58,480 bases of DNA from Candidatus Gaiellasilicea maunaloa. GTDB taxonomy: Bacteria; Actinomycetota; Thermoleophilia; Gaiellales; Gaiellaceae. A program made the translations under genes and the position numbers. The notes below the pieces were generated by a model. That model was not told the DNA's origin. It did no database searches and worked only from the letters and a program-made list of their open reading frames with translations. Below are positions 7,435-16,680 of this stretch, piece after piece. Position 1 is the first letter of the stretch, and each line of letters begins with the position of its first letter. The stretch lies in contig JANDLU010000012.1 of the NCBI GenBank assembly GCA_024330215.1, positions 1-58,480 on the forward strand. Reading direction: 5' to 3'.

Positions 7435-9186
7435 CGACCGCCGCGACGACCGCACGGCCCGCCCTCGCCGTCGCCGAGATCCGCGACCTTCGCGTCCAGT
7501 TCCTGCAGCGCGGCTCGACCGTGCATGCACTCCGCAGCGTCGACCTCGACGTCGCGGCAGGCGAGATCGTGTCGATCGTCGGAGAATCCGGGTCGGGGAA
7601 GACAGTGCTCGGCCTCTCGCTGCTCGGACTTCTCGGCCCGGGCGCCCGGATCGACGGGGCGGCGGTTGTCGATGGCGTCGACATGATCGGAGCCGACGCA
7701 GGCACGCGCCGACAGGTGCGCCGTCGGGCGCTCGGGGCGGTCTTCCAGGACCCCATGACCTCACTGAACCCGACCATGCGGGTCGGCCGGCAGGTCGCGG
7801 AGTCCGCTGGGAGCGGGGACGCGGCACGCCGGCTACTCGAAGCCGTCGGGATCCGAGACCCCGAACGTCGGATGCGCGCCTACCCTCACGAGCTCTCGGG
7901 AGGACTGCGGCAGCGCGTGATGATCGCGATCGCGCTCGCGGGTGAGCCGAAGCTGATCGTCGCGGACGAGCCGACGACGGCGCTCGATGTCACGGTGCAG
8001 GCACAGGTTCTCCAGCTGTTCCGCAGCATCCGCGAGGAGGTCGGCTGCGCGATCGTCCTGATCACGCACGACCTCGGCGTCGCCTCGTCGATCGCCGATC
8101 GGATCTGCGTCATGTACGCGGGGCGGGTCGTGGAGCTGGGTTCCGCGCGCACTGTTCTCGCCGATCCCGCTCATCCGTACAGCGCCTCGCTGCTTACCTC
8201 GCGGATCACGCTCGCCGCAGACCCTCGCGTGGAGTTGCCCACGATCATGGGGGAGCCACCGGATCCGCGGGCCGAGGAGAGCGCTTGTGCCTTCGCGCCC
8301 CGCTGTCCGTCCGCCGCGGCCGTGTGTGTGGAGCGTCAACCAGAACTCGAGCCCGTGACGTGGCGGCCCGGTCTGGTCGCCTGTCATTTCGAGGCGGGGC
8401 GCCGCGTGCTCGAGGCCGCGATCACGCCGCGGTGGCCGGCCATGGCCGAGCCTCGGGGAGCGGCTGCTCTCACCGACGTTGTTGTCCGGTTCCCGGCCAG
8501 TCGGGGGCTGTTTCGAAGCACCGGCGCCCACGACGCGCTCGCCGGCGTCACCTTGCAGGTCGGCGCGGGCGAGTCGGTCGCGCTCGTCGGCGAAAGCGGG
8601 AGCGGCAAGACGACACTCTTGCGCACCCTGGCGGGTTTCGTGCGGCCGACATCGGGGCGGGTCGACACGGGCGGAGCGACACCGCAGATGGTGTTTCAGG
8701 ATGCGGGGTCATCGCTGACGCCGTGGCTTCGCGTCGGCGAGCTACTCGAGGATCGTGTGCGGGCGCTGCCGCGCGCGCAGCGGCGCGAGCGACTCGCGCA
8801 GGTGCTGGCCCGCCTGGGTCTGCCCGAGGAGGTGGTGGGGGTGCGGCCGATGCAGCTCTCGGGAGGGCAGCGTCAGCGGGTCGCGCTCGCCCGCGCCGTG
8901 ATCGAGCCGCCAGACCTCCTCCTGTGCGACGAGCCCATCTCTGCCCTGGATGCCTCGCTCGCCGCGTCCGTGCTGAACCTACTCGGCCGCCTCAGGCGCG
9001 AGCTCGGATTCGCGATGGTCTTCGTCACCACGATCTGGCCGCTGCCCGCCTCGTGTCCGACCCGGATCGTGGTGATGACTGAGGGGCGGATCGTCGAGGA
9101 GGGGCCAACCGGAGCGTGTCATCACCGCGCCCGTCCACGAGTACACGAGAACGCTGCTGGCGTCGGTCCCGGAGTTCCCTTCGTGA
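7431..9186 (+). pseudogene. Tandem ABC ATPase (DppD-DppF-like fusion), broken
   Basis: Two oligopeptide-type ATPases follow each other in one reading frame. The first has Walker A GESGSGKT, LSGGLRQ, Walker B LIVADEP and the Cys-rich C-terminal FAPRCPS zone. The second has Walker A GESGSGKT, LSGGQRQ and LLLCDEP. No ATG, GTG or TTG exists in frame at the expected start; an ATA occurs at 7431. Near the 3' end three single-base shifts occur. A C is lost near 9032 just before the H-loop (THDLAAARLVSDR appears in another frame), an extra C lies near 9062 and an extra G near 9112. The restored frame would stop at 9184-9186, overlapping the permease GTG. A decayed gene is more likely than a working one. 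Confidence 0.7.
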
Positions 9187-10039
9187 TCGACGTCGCCCGC
9201 GGAACCTTCGTGCGCGGGCGCTGGCCGCGGCTCGCGTCGGCGCGGCGTCTTCCGGGCGCGGAGAAGCTGGGATTCGCGCTCTTCGCGACCCTCGTCGCGC
9301 TCGCCCTGCTCGCGCCGCTGATCGCGTCCGACCCCACCGTCGCAGTCGCCGAGTCGTTCGCGCCGGCGTCCCTGAGCCACCCTCTCGGCACCGACGACAT
9401 CGGTCAGGACGTGTTCGCCCGGGTGCTGTTCGGGATGCGGACGAGCCTGGCGGCGGCGGCGATCGTGATCGCGTTCGGGATCCTCGTAGGCGGGACGATC
9501 GGACTCGTCGCTGGCGCTCGCGGTGGCCTCGTGGACGCGCTTCTGATGCGCCTGACCGATACGGCGCTCGCACTCCCGGGGCCCGTGATGGCGATCGCGA
9601 TCGTCGCTGCGCTGGGACCGAGCCTTAGGAACACCGTCGTCGCCGTGGCGCTCGTTTGGTGGCCGTGGTACGCGCGGCTCGTCCGTGGCGAGGTGCGGGC
9701 GCTCGCCGCGCGGCCGCATGTCGACGCCGCGCGTCTGGCCGGGGTCTCGGGCCGGAGGCTGCTGCTGCGCCACCTGCTGCCAGGAGCGCTGCCGCCCGTG
9801 ATCGTCGCCGCGAGCCTCGACGTGCAGATCCTCGTCTTGACGCTTGCCGGCCTGTCGTTCCTCGGGCTCGGTTCACCACCACCGCACCGGAGCTCGGCGC
9901 GATGGCCGCCCGCGGGGTCGACTACCTCTTCGGCTACCCCCTCGTTCCGCTGGCACCGGGACTAGCCGTTTTCCTGATCGCCGTCGCCGCCAATCTCGCC
10001 GGAGACGGAGTCCGTGACCTTTTCGATGACCGATCCTGA
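9183..10039 (+). pseudogene. DppC-like ABC permease, frameshifted
   Basis: Inner-membrane permease of the DppC/OppC type for a peptide-class ABC importer. A first transmembrane helix near the N-terminus (LGFALFATLVALALLAPLIA) is followed by HPLGTDDIGQDVFARVLFG, a family hallmark, and the ATPase-coupling loop around VDAARLAGVSGRRLLLRHLL. Reading fails near 9890, just after LAGLSFLGLG. A missing base moves the true continuation (APELGAMAARGVDYLFGYPL, then ANLAGDGVRDLF) into the next frame, ending at 10037-10039. The GTG start overlaps the restored ATPase stop as GTGA. Confidence 0.7.
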
Positions 10040-10054
10040 CCCGAAGGAGGCTCC

Positions 10055-11461
10055 ATGTTTCGCCGTTTCACGCACCTAGTACTCCTCGCTCTCGCCTCGC
10101 TCCTCCTCGCCGCATGCATGAGCGACAGCGACGACGAGGCGGCAGACACCAGTGGCACGGCGACGACCGAGTCGTCCGAGGAAGGCCCCTCGGACGACGC
10201 CGTGCTTCGCGTCGCCTTCTTCGCCGACATGGTTACCGTCGACCCTGACGTCTTCTACGACATCGAAGGGGACGCGGTCATGCTCGCGCTCTACGACGGT
10301 CTGCTCAGGTACAAGTCCGATAGCACCGAGCTCGAAGGGGCACTCGCGGAATCCTGGGAGGAGTCCGACGACGGGCTCACGTTCACGTTCACGCTCCGTT
10401 CGGACGCGAAGTTCTCCGACGCCACACCCGTCACCTCCAAGCTGTCCAGAAGAGCTTCGAGCGGCGGACGGCAGTGGATCAGGGTCCGGCCTACATGCTC
10501 GGGGATGTGGCCCGGTATGAGACTCCCGACGACCAGACGCTCGTGATCGTCCTGAAGCAGAAAGTGGCCGGGTTCCTCGATCTGATGGCGTCGCTCTGGG
10601 GGCCCAAGGTGATCAACCCCAGCGTGCTCGACGAGTATGCCAAGGATCAGGCTCAGGAGTTCCTCAAGACGCATGCGGCGGGTACCGGGCCGTACACGCT
10701 CGAGTCGTTCGAGCAGGGAACCGGCTATACGCTCGCGCGCAACCCGAACTACTGGGGCGAGGCGCCGTACTTCGCCAAGGCGGAGGTCTCGGTGCAGCCC
10801 GACGTCTCTTCGCAACTGTTGCAACTCCAGCGGGGCGACCTCGACGCGATCATGCACGGCTTCCCGCTCGCGAATCTCGACTCCGTCGAGGCGGACGACA
10901 ACCTGTCTGTGGACACCTTCGACTAGCTCGGGACGACCACCCTGTTCCTGAACCAGAACAAGCCCGCACTCGCCGATGTCGGCGTCCGACGGGCCGTGAT
11001 CCAGGCGATCGATGTCGAGACCCTCATCGAGGAGGTCTATGCGGCAGAAGCTCGCGCTCGTCGACGTCAAGGCGAACGTTCGCCAGGTCGAGCTGGGCAC
11101 GGTCTTCGGCTACCGCGACGACGTCAAGAACGCCGCCGACATCTACGTCTCGACACCGACACCCGACGGCGCTCACCCCGATGCCTGGGGCCGGATCGTC
11201 TGGTACACGAAGGGCGGCCTCAACTTCTTCAACTACTCGAACCCGGGCGTTGACACCGCCCTCGACGCAGGCCTGCGCGCGGGCGGCACCAGCGAGGAGG
11301 ACTACGGTGAGGCCGGCCGTCTGGCGACCGAGGACTGGGCGGTCGTACCGATCGCGCAGGTCAAGGACCTGGTCGTCGCGCGGGCCGACCTGCAGGGCGT
11401 CGAGCACGTGCCGGCCTACCCGTGGACGATCGATCTGGCGAAGGTCTCCCGCTCGTCGTGA
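10055..11461 (+). pseudogene. Peptide-type solute-binding lipoprotein, multiply broken
   Basis: Family 5 (DppA/OppA-like) extracellular binding protein. The ATG at 10055 follows GAAGGAGG and opens a lipoprotein signal ending LLLAAC. Breaks seen: a one-base loss near 10440 (FSDATPVTSK, then the frame with YMLGDVARYETPDDQTLVIV); an in-frame TAG at 10924 after DNLSVDTFD, with homologous sequence (LGTTTLFLNQNKPALADVGV) continuing beyond it; and near 11040 a frame change joined to a missing segment, because EEVYA is followed almost directly by QKLALVDVKANVRQVELG, skipping roughly 60 or more family residues. A nonsense codon plus a deletion argue for genuine decay rather than read errors alone. Confidence 0.75.
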
Positions 11462-12422
11462 CCCGGTTCCTCGTCACTAGGCTCGTCGGCGCCGTTGGGG
11501 TGTTGCTCGCGCTCGCTTCGATCGTGTTCGCCCTCCAGGCGATCGTTCCGGGCGACCCCGTCCGTGCGCGCGTCGGCGCGCACGCGTCCGAGGAGGTCGT
11601 CGCACGCGAACGAGAGCGGCTCGGGTTCGACCGGCCGCTGCTCGTCCGGTACGTCGATTACCTGGGCGACGCTGTCCGGGGGAGCCTGGGAGAGTCGGTC
11701 CGGACCGGCCGTCCTGTGCTGAGCGACATAGGTTCGTACCTTCCGGCGACGGCCGCGCTGGCGGCTTCATGCTCGGTGTCCTCGGGGCGCTCGCGGGGCG
11801 GGGCGGAGGCATCGTCCGACTGGCGTTCGTCGCCGGCGCCTCAGCCCCGGGCTTCCTGCTCGGCCTGGGCTTCATCTACGTCTTCTACTTGAAGCTCGGT
11901 TGGCTCCCCGCATCGGGGGCCTCGAGTGTGGCTGACCCGCCGCGAGGCCCGACCCGCGTGGTGTTCCTCGACGGGCTGATCGCGGGACGGACGGATGTGG
12001 CGACCGATGCGTTGAAGCACTTCGTCCTGCCGGCGGTCGCTCTCGCGCTGCTCCCCGCGGTCGCGATCGGTCGTGTCTTGCGCTCGTCGTTGATCGAGGT
12101 CTACCGCAGCGACTACATCCGCACGGCGAACGCGAAGGGCCTCGAGCCGAGGACGATTCTCTGGCGGCATGGCCTGCGGAACGCCCTCTCCGCACCCCTG
12201 ACGATGACGGGGTTGCAGCTCGGGCTTCTGCTCGGTGGTGTCGTAGTGATCGAGAGCGTCTTCGCCTGGCCCGGGATCGGTCTTTACACGGATCAGTCGA
12301 TCGGCTCCGGCGACCTCGCGGCGATCACCGGCGTGACGCTCGTCGTCGGGGCCGGCTACGTCCTTGTCAACGTCCTCGTCGATCTCACGCAGGCTGTCGC
12401 CGATCCGCGGATTCGGTTGTGA
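11458..12422 (+). pseudogene. DppB-like ABC permease, frameshifted
   Basis: DppB/OppB-type membrane permease. The GTG start overlaps the binding-protein stop (GTGA), and the N-terminus TRFLVTRLVGAVGVLLALAS with VPGDPVRARVG is typical. After LPATAALAA at about 11768 the frame changes. The continuation (MLGVLGALAGRGGGIVRLAF) lies in another frame, and a few residues of the second transmembrane helix seem to be missing. The rest reads cleanly through the coupling loop (YIRTANAKGLEPRTILWRHG) and the terminal FAWPGIGLYT and VADPRIRL motifs. Confidence 0.7.
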
Positions 12423-12453
12423 TCACGAGGCACCCCCACACGATGGAGGCACG

Positions 12454-13209
12454 ATGAAGCGCAAGCGCGTGCTGCTTGCCGGCGAGACGTGGCTGAGCTA
12501 CGGCATCCACCAGAAGGGATTCTCGGCCTACACAACGGGGAGCTACGACGACGGCTCACGCGAGTTCCGAGCAGCGCTCGAGCAGCAGGGATGGACGGTC
12601 GAGCACATCCCGAACCACGCGGCGACGGAGGACTTCCCGAGCTCGCGACAGGCGCTCCTCGAGCACGACGTCGTCATCCTCAGCGACATCGGAGCCGAAA
12701 CGCTGCTCCTGCACCCGGACACATTCGTACGTGGCCAGCGAACCCCCAACCGGCTACGGGAGATCGCAGACTGGGTCGGGGCCGGTGAAGGCGGCTTCCT
12801 GATGATCGGCGGGTACATGTCGTTCTCCGGCTTCGAAGGCAAAGCACGGTTCCACGGCACCCCGATCGAGGAAGTGCTGCCGATCCGGATGCTCGGCTAC
12901 GACGACCGCGCGGAGACGCCGGAGGGCGTGACGCCGAACATCACGACGCCCGGCCACCCCATCCTCGCGGGCCTCCCGACGGAATGGCCGCACTTCCTCG
13001 GATACAACCGCGTCGCTCCCACCCGGGGCACGACGCTCCTCGCGTTCGGGGCCGATCCGCTGCTCATCGTCGACTCGCACGGCAAAGGTCGCGTGGCAGC
13101 CTTCACATCCGACTGCTCACCGCACTGGGGAAGCCCCGAGTTCATGGACTGGGACGGCTATGCCCCCTTCTGGGATCAGCTTCTCGCGTGGCTGAGCGGT
13201 CGTGCCTGA
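12454..13209 (+). CDS. Class I glutamine-amidotransferase-like protein (STM3548/ThuA-like)
   Basis: 251-residue cytoplasmic protein with the flavodoxin-like glutamine amidotransferase fold. It begins KRKRVLLAGETWLSYGIH and has the strand-turn segments HDVVILSDIGAETLLL, GGFLMIGGYMSFSGFEGKA and a C-terminal GKGRVAAFTSDCSPHW. No nucleophilic-elbow Cys of true amidotransferases is evident at the usual GYMSF position, so amidotransferase chemistry is doubtful. Relatives are often found in sugar-use operons and are annotated only by fold. The start ATG is well placed behind GGAGG. It sits between the decayed transporter and ribokinase and appears intact. Confidence 0.65.
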   Translation: MKRKRVLLAGETWLSYGIHQKGFSAYTTGSYDDGSREFRAALEQQGWTVEHIPNHAATEDFPSSRQALLEHDVVILSDIGAETLLLHPDTFVRGQRTPNRLREIADWVGAGEGGFLMIGGYMSFSGFEGKARFHGTPIEEVLPIRMLGYDDRAETPEGVTPNITTPGHPILAGLPTEWPHFLGYNRVAPTRGTTLLAFGADPLLIVDSHGKGRVAAFTSDCSPHWGSPEFMDWDGYAPFWDQLLAWLSGRA

Positions 13210-13227
13210 GATGGCGCTCCCCGCCGC

Positions 13228-14160
13228 ATGAGGCGACCACCACGAATCGTCGTTGTCGGCTCGACGATGGTCGACCTGATCGCGTACGCGGACGCGCTAC
13301 CCGCCGCGGGAGAGACCGTGTTCGGGAGTGAGTTCCGCCTTGGCTACGGCGGCAAGGGCGCAAACCAGGCGGTGATGGCGGCACGTTTGGGCGCCGAAGT
13401 GATCTTCGTCAACCACGTCGGCGACGACCTGTTCGGCGAGATGACCCGCGAGAACCTCGCCAGCCACGGCATCAACACCGACCGCGTATTCGTGACTCCC
13501 GCCGAGTCGACGGGCGCCGCGCCGATCTGGGTCGAGCCCGACGGAACGAATCGGATCATCGTCGTTCCGGGCGCCAACCAGACGCTCGGGAGCAAGGAGG
13601 TACGCGAAGCGCTCGCATCGCTGGACGGAGCCGACTGTGTCCTCTGCCAGCTCGAGATCCCGCTGGACGGCGTGGCGGAGGCTCTCCGGTTTGGGCGCAG
13701 CTGGAACTGTGCGACGATCCTCAACCCGGCACCGGCCGCGGTGCTCGATGCGGAACTGCTCGCTCTGGTCGACTGGCTCGTCCCAAACGAGAGCGAGTTC
13801 GAGGCGACCTTCGGAGAGCCGCCTGACACCGACGATGCCATCGTCCGTGCGAGAGCGGATGGGCTGATCGTGACGCTCGGCTCCGCCGGCTCGGCCGCGA
13901 CCCTCGGCGGCGTAGTGCACCGCGTCGCCGCGCAACCGGTCGACGCAGTCGACACGACTGGGGCAGGAGATGCATTCGTCGGCGGCTTCGCCTACGCGCT
14001 CGCCTCTGGAATGGACATCGAATCGTCGCTGGTCGTGGCGAACGTGTGCGGTGCGCTCAGCGTGACGCGCCTCGGGACGCAAACGTCGCTGCCAGATCGA
14101 CAAGCTGTCGACGCGGTTGTCGCGCGCTCGCGCGTCGGCGTTGCCGAGCCGATGGGCTGA
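13228..14160 (+). CDS. rbsK: Ribokinase
   Basis: 310-residue PfkB-family kinase that would phosphorylate D-ribose (or a related pentose) to the 5-phosphate with ATP. Signatures are GYGGKGANQAVMAARLG (39-55) and DTTGAGDAFVGGF (242-254) with catalytic Asp248. FVNHVGDDLFGEM, ILNPAPA and VPNESE are ribokinase-type segments that distinguish it from the fructokinase/PfkB protein at 3124. It is the last gene of the LacI operon, which with the purine nucleoside phosphorylase across the divergent promoter points to ribose or nucleoside use. The symbol is based on overall resemblance; a deoxyribokinase cannot be excluded. Confidence 0.8.
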   Translation: MRRPPRIVVVGSTMVDLIAYADALPAAGETVFGSEFRLGYGGKGANQAVMAARLGAEVIFVNHVGDDLFGEMTRENLASHGINTDRVFVTPAESTGAAPIWVEPDGTNRIIVVPGANQTLGSKEVREALASLDGADCVLCQLEIPLDGVAEALRFGRSWNCATILNPAPAAVLDAELLALVDWLVPNESEFEATFGEPPDTDDAIVRARADGLIVTLGSAGSAATLGGVVHRVAAQPVDAVDTTGAGDAFVGGFAYALASGMDIESSLVVANVCGALSVTRLGTQTSLPDRQAVDAVVARSRVGVAEPMG

Positions 14161-14353
14161 CCGCCATCGCCGTTGCAATGCCGGTACCACGGTCACTGTC
14201 ACGACTACCTGGAGCAGCAGCGCGACCCGTTCTGCGCGACGCGTAGTCGCTTTCGCGTGATGTGGCGCGGTTCGTCGAAGACGTCGAAGCTCCGTGAACT
14301 GCGTGGCGCAATGGCGGGTTCACAGCGGGTTCAGGCCTGCCCACGAAGGCGAT

Positions 14354-14376
14354 AAAGCGCTAGTTGCAGCGCTTTT
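14354..14376 (+). terminator. Hairpin, possible terminator
   Basis: AAAGCGCT (14354-14361) and AGCGCTTT (14368-14375) form a perfect 8-base-pair stem with a six-base loop, followed by a fourth T. It could end transcription from the ribokinase operon about 200 bases upstream. Lying 20 bases before the tRNA remnant, it could equally belong to an old integration site. Confidence 0.4.
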
Positions 14377-14392
14377 GCGCTTTCGCCATCAT

Positions 14393-14436
14393 CACTCGTA
14401 ATGAAGGGGTCCGTGGTTCGAGTCCGCGCGTCGGCT
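14393..14436 (+). tRNA. 3' half of a tRNA-Thr(CGT), attachment-site-like remnant
   Basis: The sequence runs from an anticodon loop with CGT at 14397-14399 through a five-pair T stem (CGTGG 14412-14416 with CCGCG 14424-14428, one G-T pair) around the T loop TTCGAGT (14417-14423), to an acceptor-strand end CGTCGGC (14429-14435) plus T. The matching 5' acceptor GCCGACG, D arm and 5' anticodon strand are absent upstream, so this is not a working tRNA. A 3' tRNA half of this length is what site-specific integrases copy as att sites. Partial tRNA is observed; att function is inferred. Confidence 0.55.
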
Positions 14437-14824
14437 CTCTTTTCGAGGAAACCCCTGCGTAACGCGAAATCGTGTTGCCTCTCGAGGCGCCGAGCGCACT
14501 CCACCGTAATGATGGGATTCAAGGGATGAGTCCCTGTAATCCCTCGCAAGCGCGATGATTCCGACTTCAGCGTCATGTGTCAGCGGCTGCCATCAGGTGC
14601 CACGAAGGATGCAGCGGGCGGTTTCAGCTCGGGTTCAGTCGAGACCGGTGCTACCAGCCCCCGGAGGGATGCCGCTTTGGCACGGATGGATGGTCGCTGG
14701 TCGATGCGATCGCCGCGGGAGGCCGGCTTCCACCGGTCGACTTGTAGTGGCGGCGGCTCCCTGCTCCCACCTCGATAGCGTTCAGACGACCGAGTCGCCC
14801 GGATGACGATTGAGGAACCGACGC

Positions 14825-15889
14825 TCAGCCGGCCGCCACGGACCCGGTGCCTCGGGTGCCGACTCGACGCGGCGCCGCTAGGGCGACGTCGAGCTCGACC
14901 CCCTTCGGGGTGAGGCGTCCCGCCAGCCGCACCGGCGCTCTGGAAGCGCGCTGCACGTCGCCGATCGAGAAGGTGATGCCCGCGTCCAGGGGCTCCGCCG
15001 CTCCGGTGAAGACAATCTCGCCGTCGCTGCGGACGACGTCGATGTGCGCCGCGTCCTCGACCGGCCGCGTCAGGAGGACGTACTGCGTGGTGGCGATCGT
15101 CCGCATCGGGTACCACCAGCACAGCACGGCCGCGATCCAGGGGCGGTCGCGGAGCCTCGCGAGCTCACCCGACGACGGGTCGAGCTCCTTGTTGACGAAG
15201 ACGGTCCATTCCTTCTCTCCGCACTGAAGCGCATAGCCGCGCGGGGCGACGGCGATGCCGAAGAGCGGTCCCTGCACCTTGTCGAGATCGGTTGCGGTCG
15301 CCTTCGGGGTCTTGGCGCGCAATGAGAGCTCGGTTGTCTTCGCTCTACCGGCCGGCCGCGATCGGGCCGCCGCGACCGCGGGAAGGAACGGGCCGTCGAG
15401 CCCGTGCCGGTGCACAGCGAGCGCGCGTGCGAGCTCGAGCTGGCGGCGGGCGTGGGCGTCTGCGGGCCGGATCTTGCCGAGCTCGCGCGCGACCCTGGGA
15501 CTGCCGAACCAGCCGAGCGCGGCGAAGACCGCCTGTTGGACTCGAGGATTGCGGTCGCGCGCAGATCGGAGTAGCAGCTCCTCGGCATCCGGGGTCGCGA
15601 CAACGCCGAGCCCGCGTGCCGCGGCGACACGGTCGGACCGCGGCGCATCGGGGTCAGCGAGCACCGCTCCGAGGACGGGCAACGCCGCTTCGGGTCGACC
15701 CGCTGCGAGAGCGGCGAGCGCCCGCGGAGCGCTGACCTGCTCGTCGAATCCCTGCTTGCCGCGCGCAACCAGCGTGAGCAACTCGGCGTGCGCCTCCGTG
15801 AGCCGCCCGACCTGAGGCCTGCCGAGCCGGTCGGCGGCGACCAGCTCGCGGAGCTTGGGGGTGAGTCGAACGGGGCTGTTCGTAGGCAT
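14825..15889 (-). CDS. HEAT-repeat protein of unknown function
   Basis: 354 residues. About residues 45-175 are alpha-helical HEAT-type repeats, for example APRALAALAAGRPEAALPVL, DRVAAARGLGVVATPDAEEL and NPRVQQAVFAALGWFGSPRV. The C-terminal half (about 200-345) looks beta-rich with the Trp-rich stretch PWIAAVLCWWYPMRT, and matches no family I know. No signal peptide or transmembrane segment is evident. It is the last gene of the leftward 24301-14825 cluster and starts 11 bases after the protease stop, so it is probably co-transcribed. HEAT repeats usually mediate protein-protein contacts, which makes a scaffold role in this cluster plausible but unproven. Confidence 0.65.
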   Translation of the reverse strand: MPTNSPVRLTPKLRELVAADRLGRPQVGRLTEAHAELLTLVARGKQGFDEQVSAPRALAALAAGRPEAALPVLGAVLADPDAPRSDRVAAARGLGVVATPDAEELLLRSARDRNPRVQQAVFAALGWFGSPRVARELGKIRPADAHARRQLELARALAVHRHGLDGPFLPAVAAARSRPAGRAKTTELSLRAKTPKATATDLDKVQGPLFGIAVAPRGYALQCGEKEWTVFVNKELDPSSGELARLRDRPWIAAVLCWWYPMRTIATTQYVLLTRPVEDAAHIDVVRSDGEIVFTGAAEPLDAGITFSIGDVQRASRAPVRLAGRLTPKGVELDVALAAPRRVGTRGTGSVAAG

Positions 15890-15900
15890 CGGCGTCCTCC

Positions 15901-16677
15901 CTAGCAGGGGCCGTTGACCGAGCAGTGCGAGCGCATCGTGTTGCCCTCGCTGACGGAGACGGCCGTGCTGTTGCTGTCGATCGAGCCGATCCCGTCGCCG
16001 TCGGAGTCGTCTCCCATCATGTTCGCCACCGAGCTCGTGTGGCCGAGCCCGAGGTAGTGGCCGACCTCGTGACCGGCCAGAATCCCCGTGAACCGCCGCG
16101 AGCCCAGGAGCTCGAGGACCGCGCCGGTCCGGCCGTCCTTCGAGTCCTTATCGCACGGTCCGTTCGTGTTCGACCAGCCGGCGGCGACGCCGACGGTCTG
16201 CACCCAGAAGACGTCGATGCCGCCGTTCGGCCCGTTCCAGTCGTCGGTGAGGTCCTCCGCCTCCGAGCCGTCCGCGATGTCGACGTACCCGCCGGCATCC
16301 GCGAGCGGGATGCGCTGCCAGTTCAGGCGACGGATCCCGACGTCGACCTGGGCGTAGAGGTCGCGCATCACCTGCACCGCGTACTGCACCTTGGTCACGT
16401 CGTCCCGGTCGGTGACGCCCGAGACGAAGTCGTTCTCGTGCCCGACCAGGATCAGCACGAGGTCGGTCGCGTCGCCGGAGATCGTCTCGAGGTGACGGCG
16501 TAGTGAGCGGGTCGTGGGCTGGCCGCTGCCGGGGAACGTGTCGTTGCCGCCCAGCGTGCCGAAGACGGAGCCGTCGGCGTCGCGGAAGACGTAGCCGTAG
16601 ACGTCGGAGTTCACGGACAGGTTGCCGGTCTTGCCTAGGCAGTTCTGCGCGATCTGTCGCACGCTCAGCGTCGCCAT
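15901..16677 (-). CDS. Metzincin-type zinc metalloprotease
   Basis: 258 residues with the full zinc signature HEVGHYLGLGH (ligands H203, H207, H213; catalytic E204), followed by a Met-turn candidate in SVANMMG (219-222). This arrangement fits metzincin peptidases such as the pappalysin, snapalysin and archaemetzincin groups. An Asp-rich segment (about 222-234) may bind calcium. Several Cys residues (13, 175, 252, 258) could form disulphides. No signal peptide is visible: the protein starts MATLSVRQIAQNCLG. It lies three bases downstream of the repeat protein at 16681. A proteolytic maturation or target-degrading role within the cluster is possible. Confidence 0.75.
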   Translation of the reverse strand: MATLSVRQIAQNCLGKTGNLSVNSDVYGYVFRDADGSVFGTLGGNDTFPGSGQPTTRSLRRHLETISGDATDLVLILVGHENDFVSGVTDRDDVTKVQYAVQVMRDLYAQVDVGIRRLNWQRIPLADAGGYVDIADGSEAEDLTDDWNGPNGGIDVFWVQTVGVAAGWSNTNGPCDKDSKDGRTGAVLELLGSRRFTGILAGHEVGHYLGLGHTSSVANMMGDDSDGDGIGSIDSNSTAVSVSEGNTMRSHCSVNGPC

Positions 16678-16680
16678 GGC

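Larger units (their letters stand above)
14161..14824. other. Gene-poor stretch with a tRNA remnant
   Basis: 664 bases without a credible gene: open frames are short, lack ribosome sites and show no family resemblance. The stretch is visibly less GC-rich than its flanks around 14340-14560. It holds a perfect hairpin (14354-14375) and a 3' tRNA half (14393-14436), both listed separately. I see nothing identifiable in 14440-14824. Confidence 0.6.

Noticed and set aside
7431-12422. All damage due to sequencing indels
   Set aside because: Several shifts are single-base changes in short C or G runs and could be errors, but the TAG at 10924, the missing start and the skipped binding-protein segment are not simple run-length errors. 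The possibility is left open for individual sites.
14360-14440. A complete tRNA gene
   Set aside because: Only the 3' half is present; no 5' acceptor strand complementary to CGTCGGC and no D arm occur in the preceding 90 bases.
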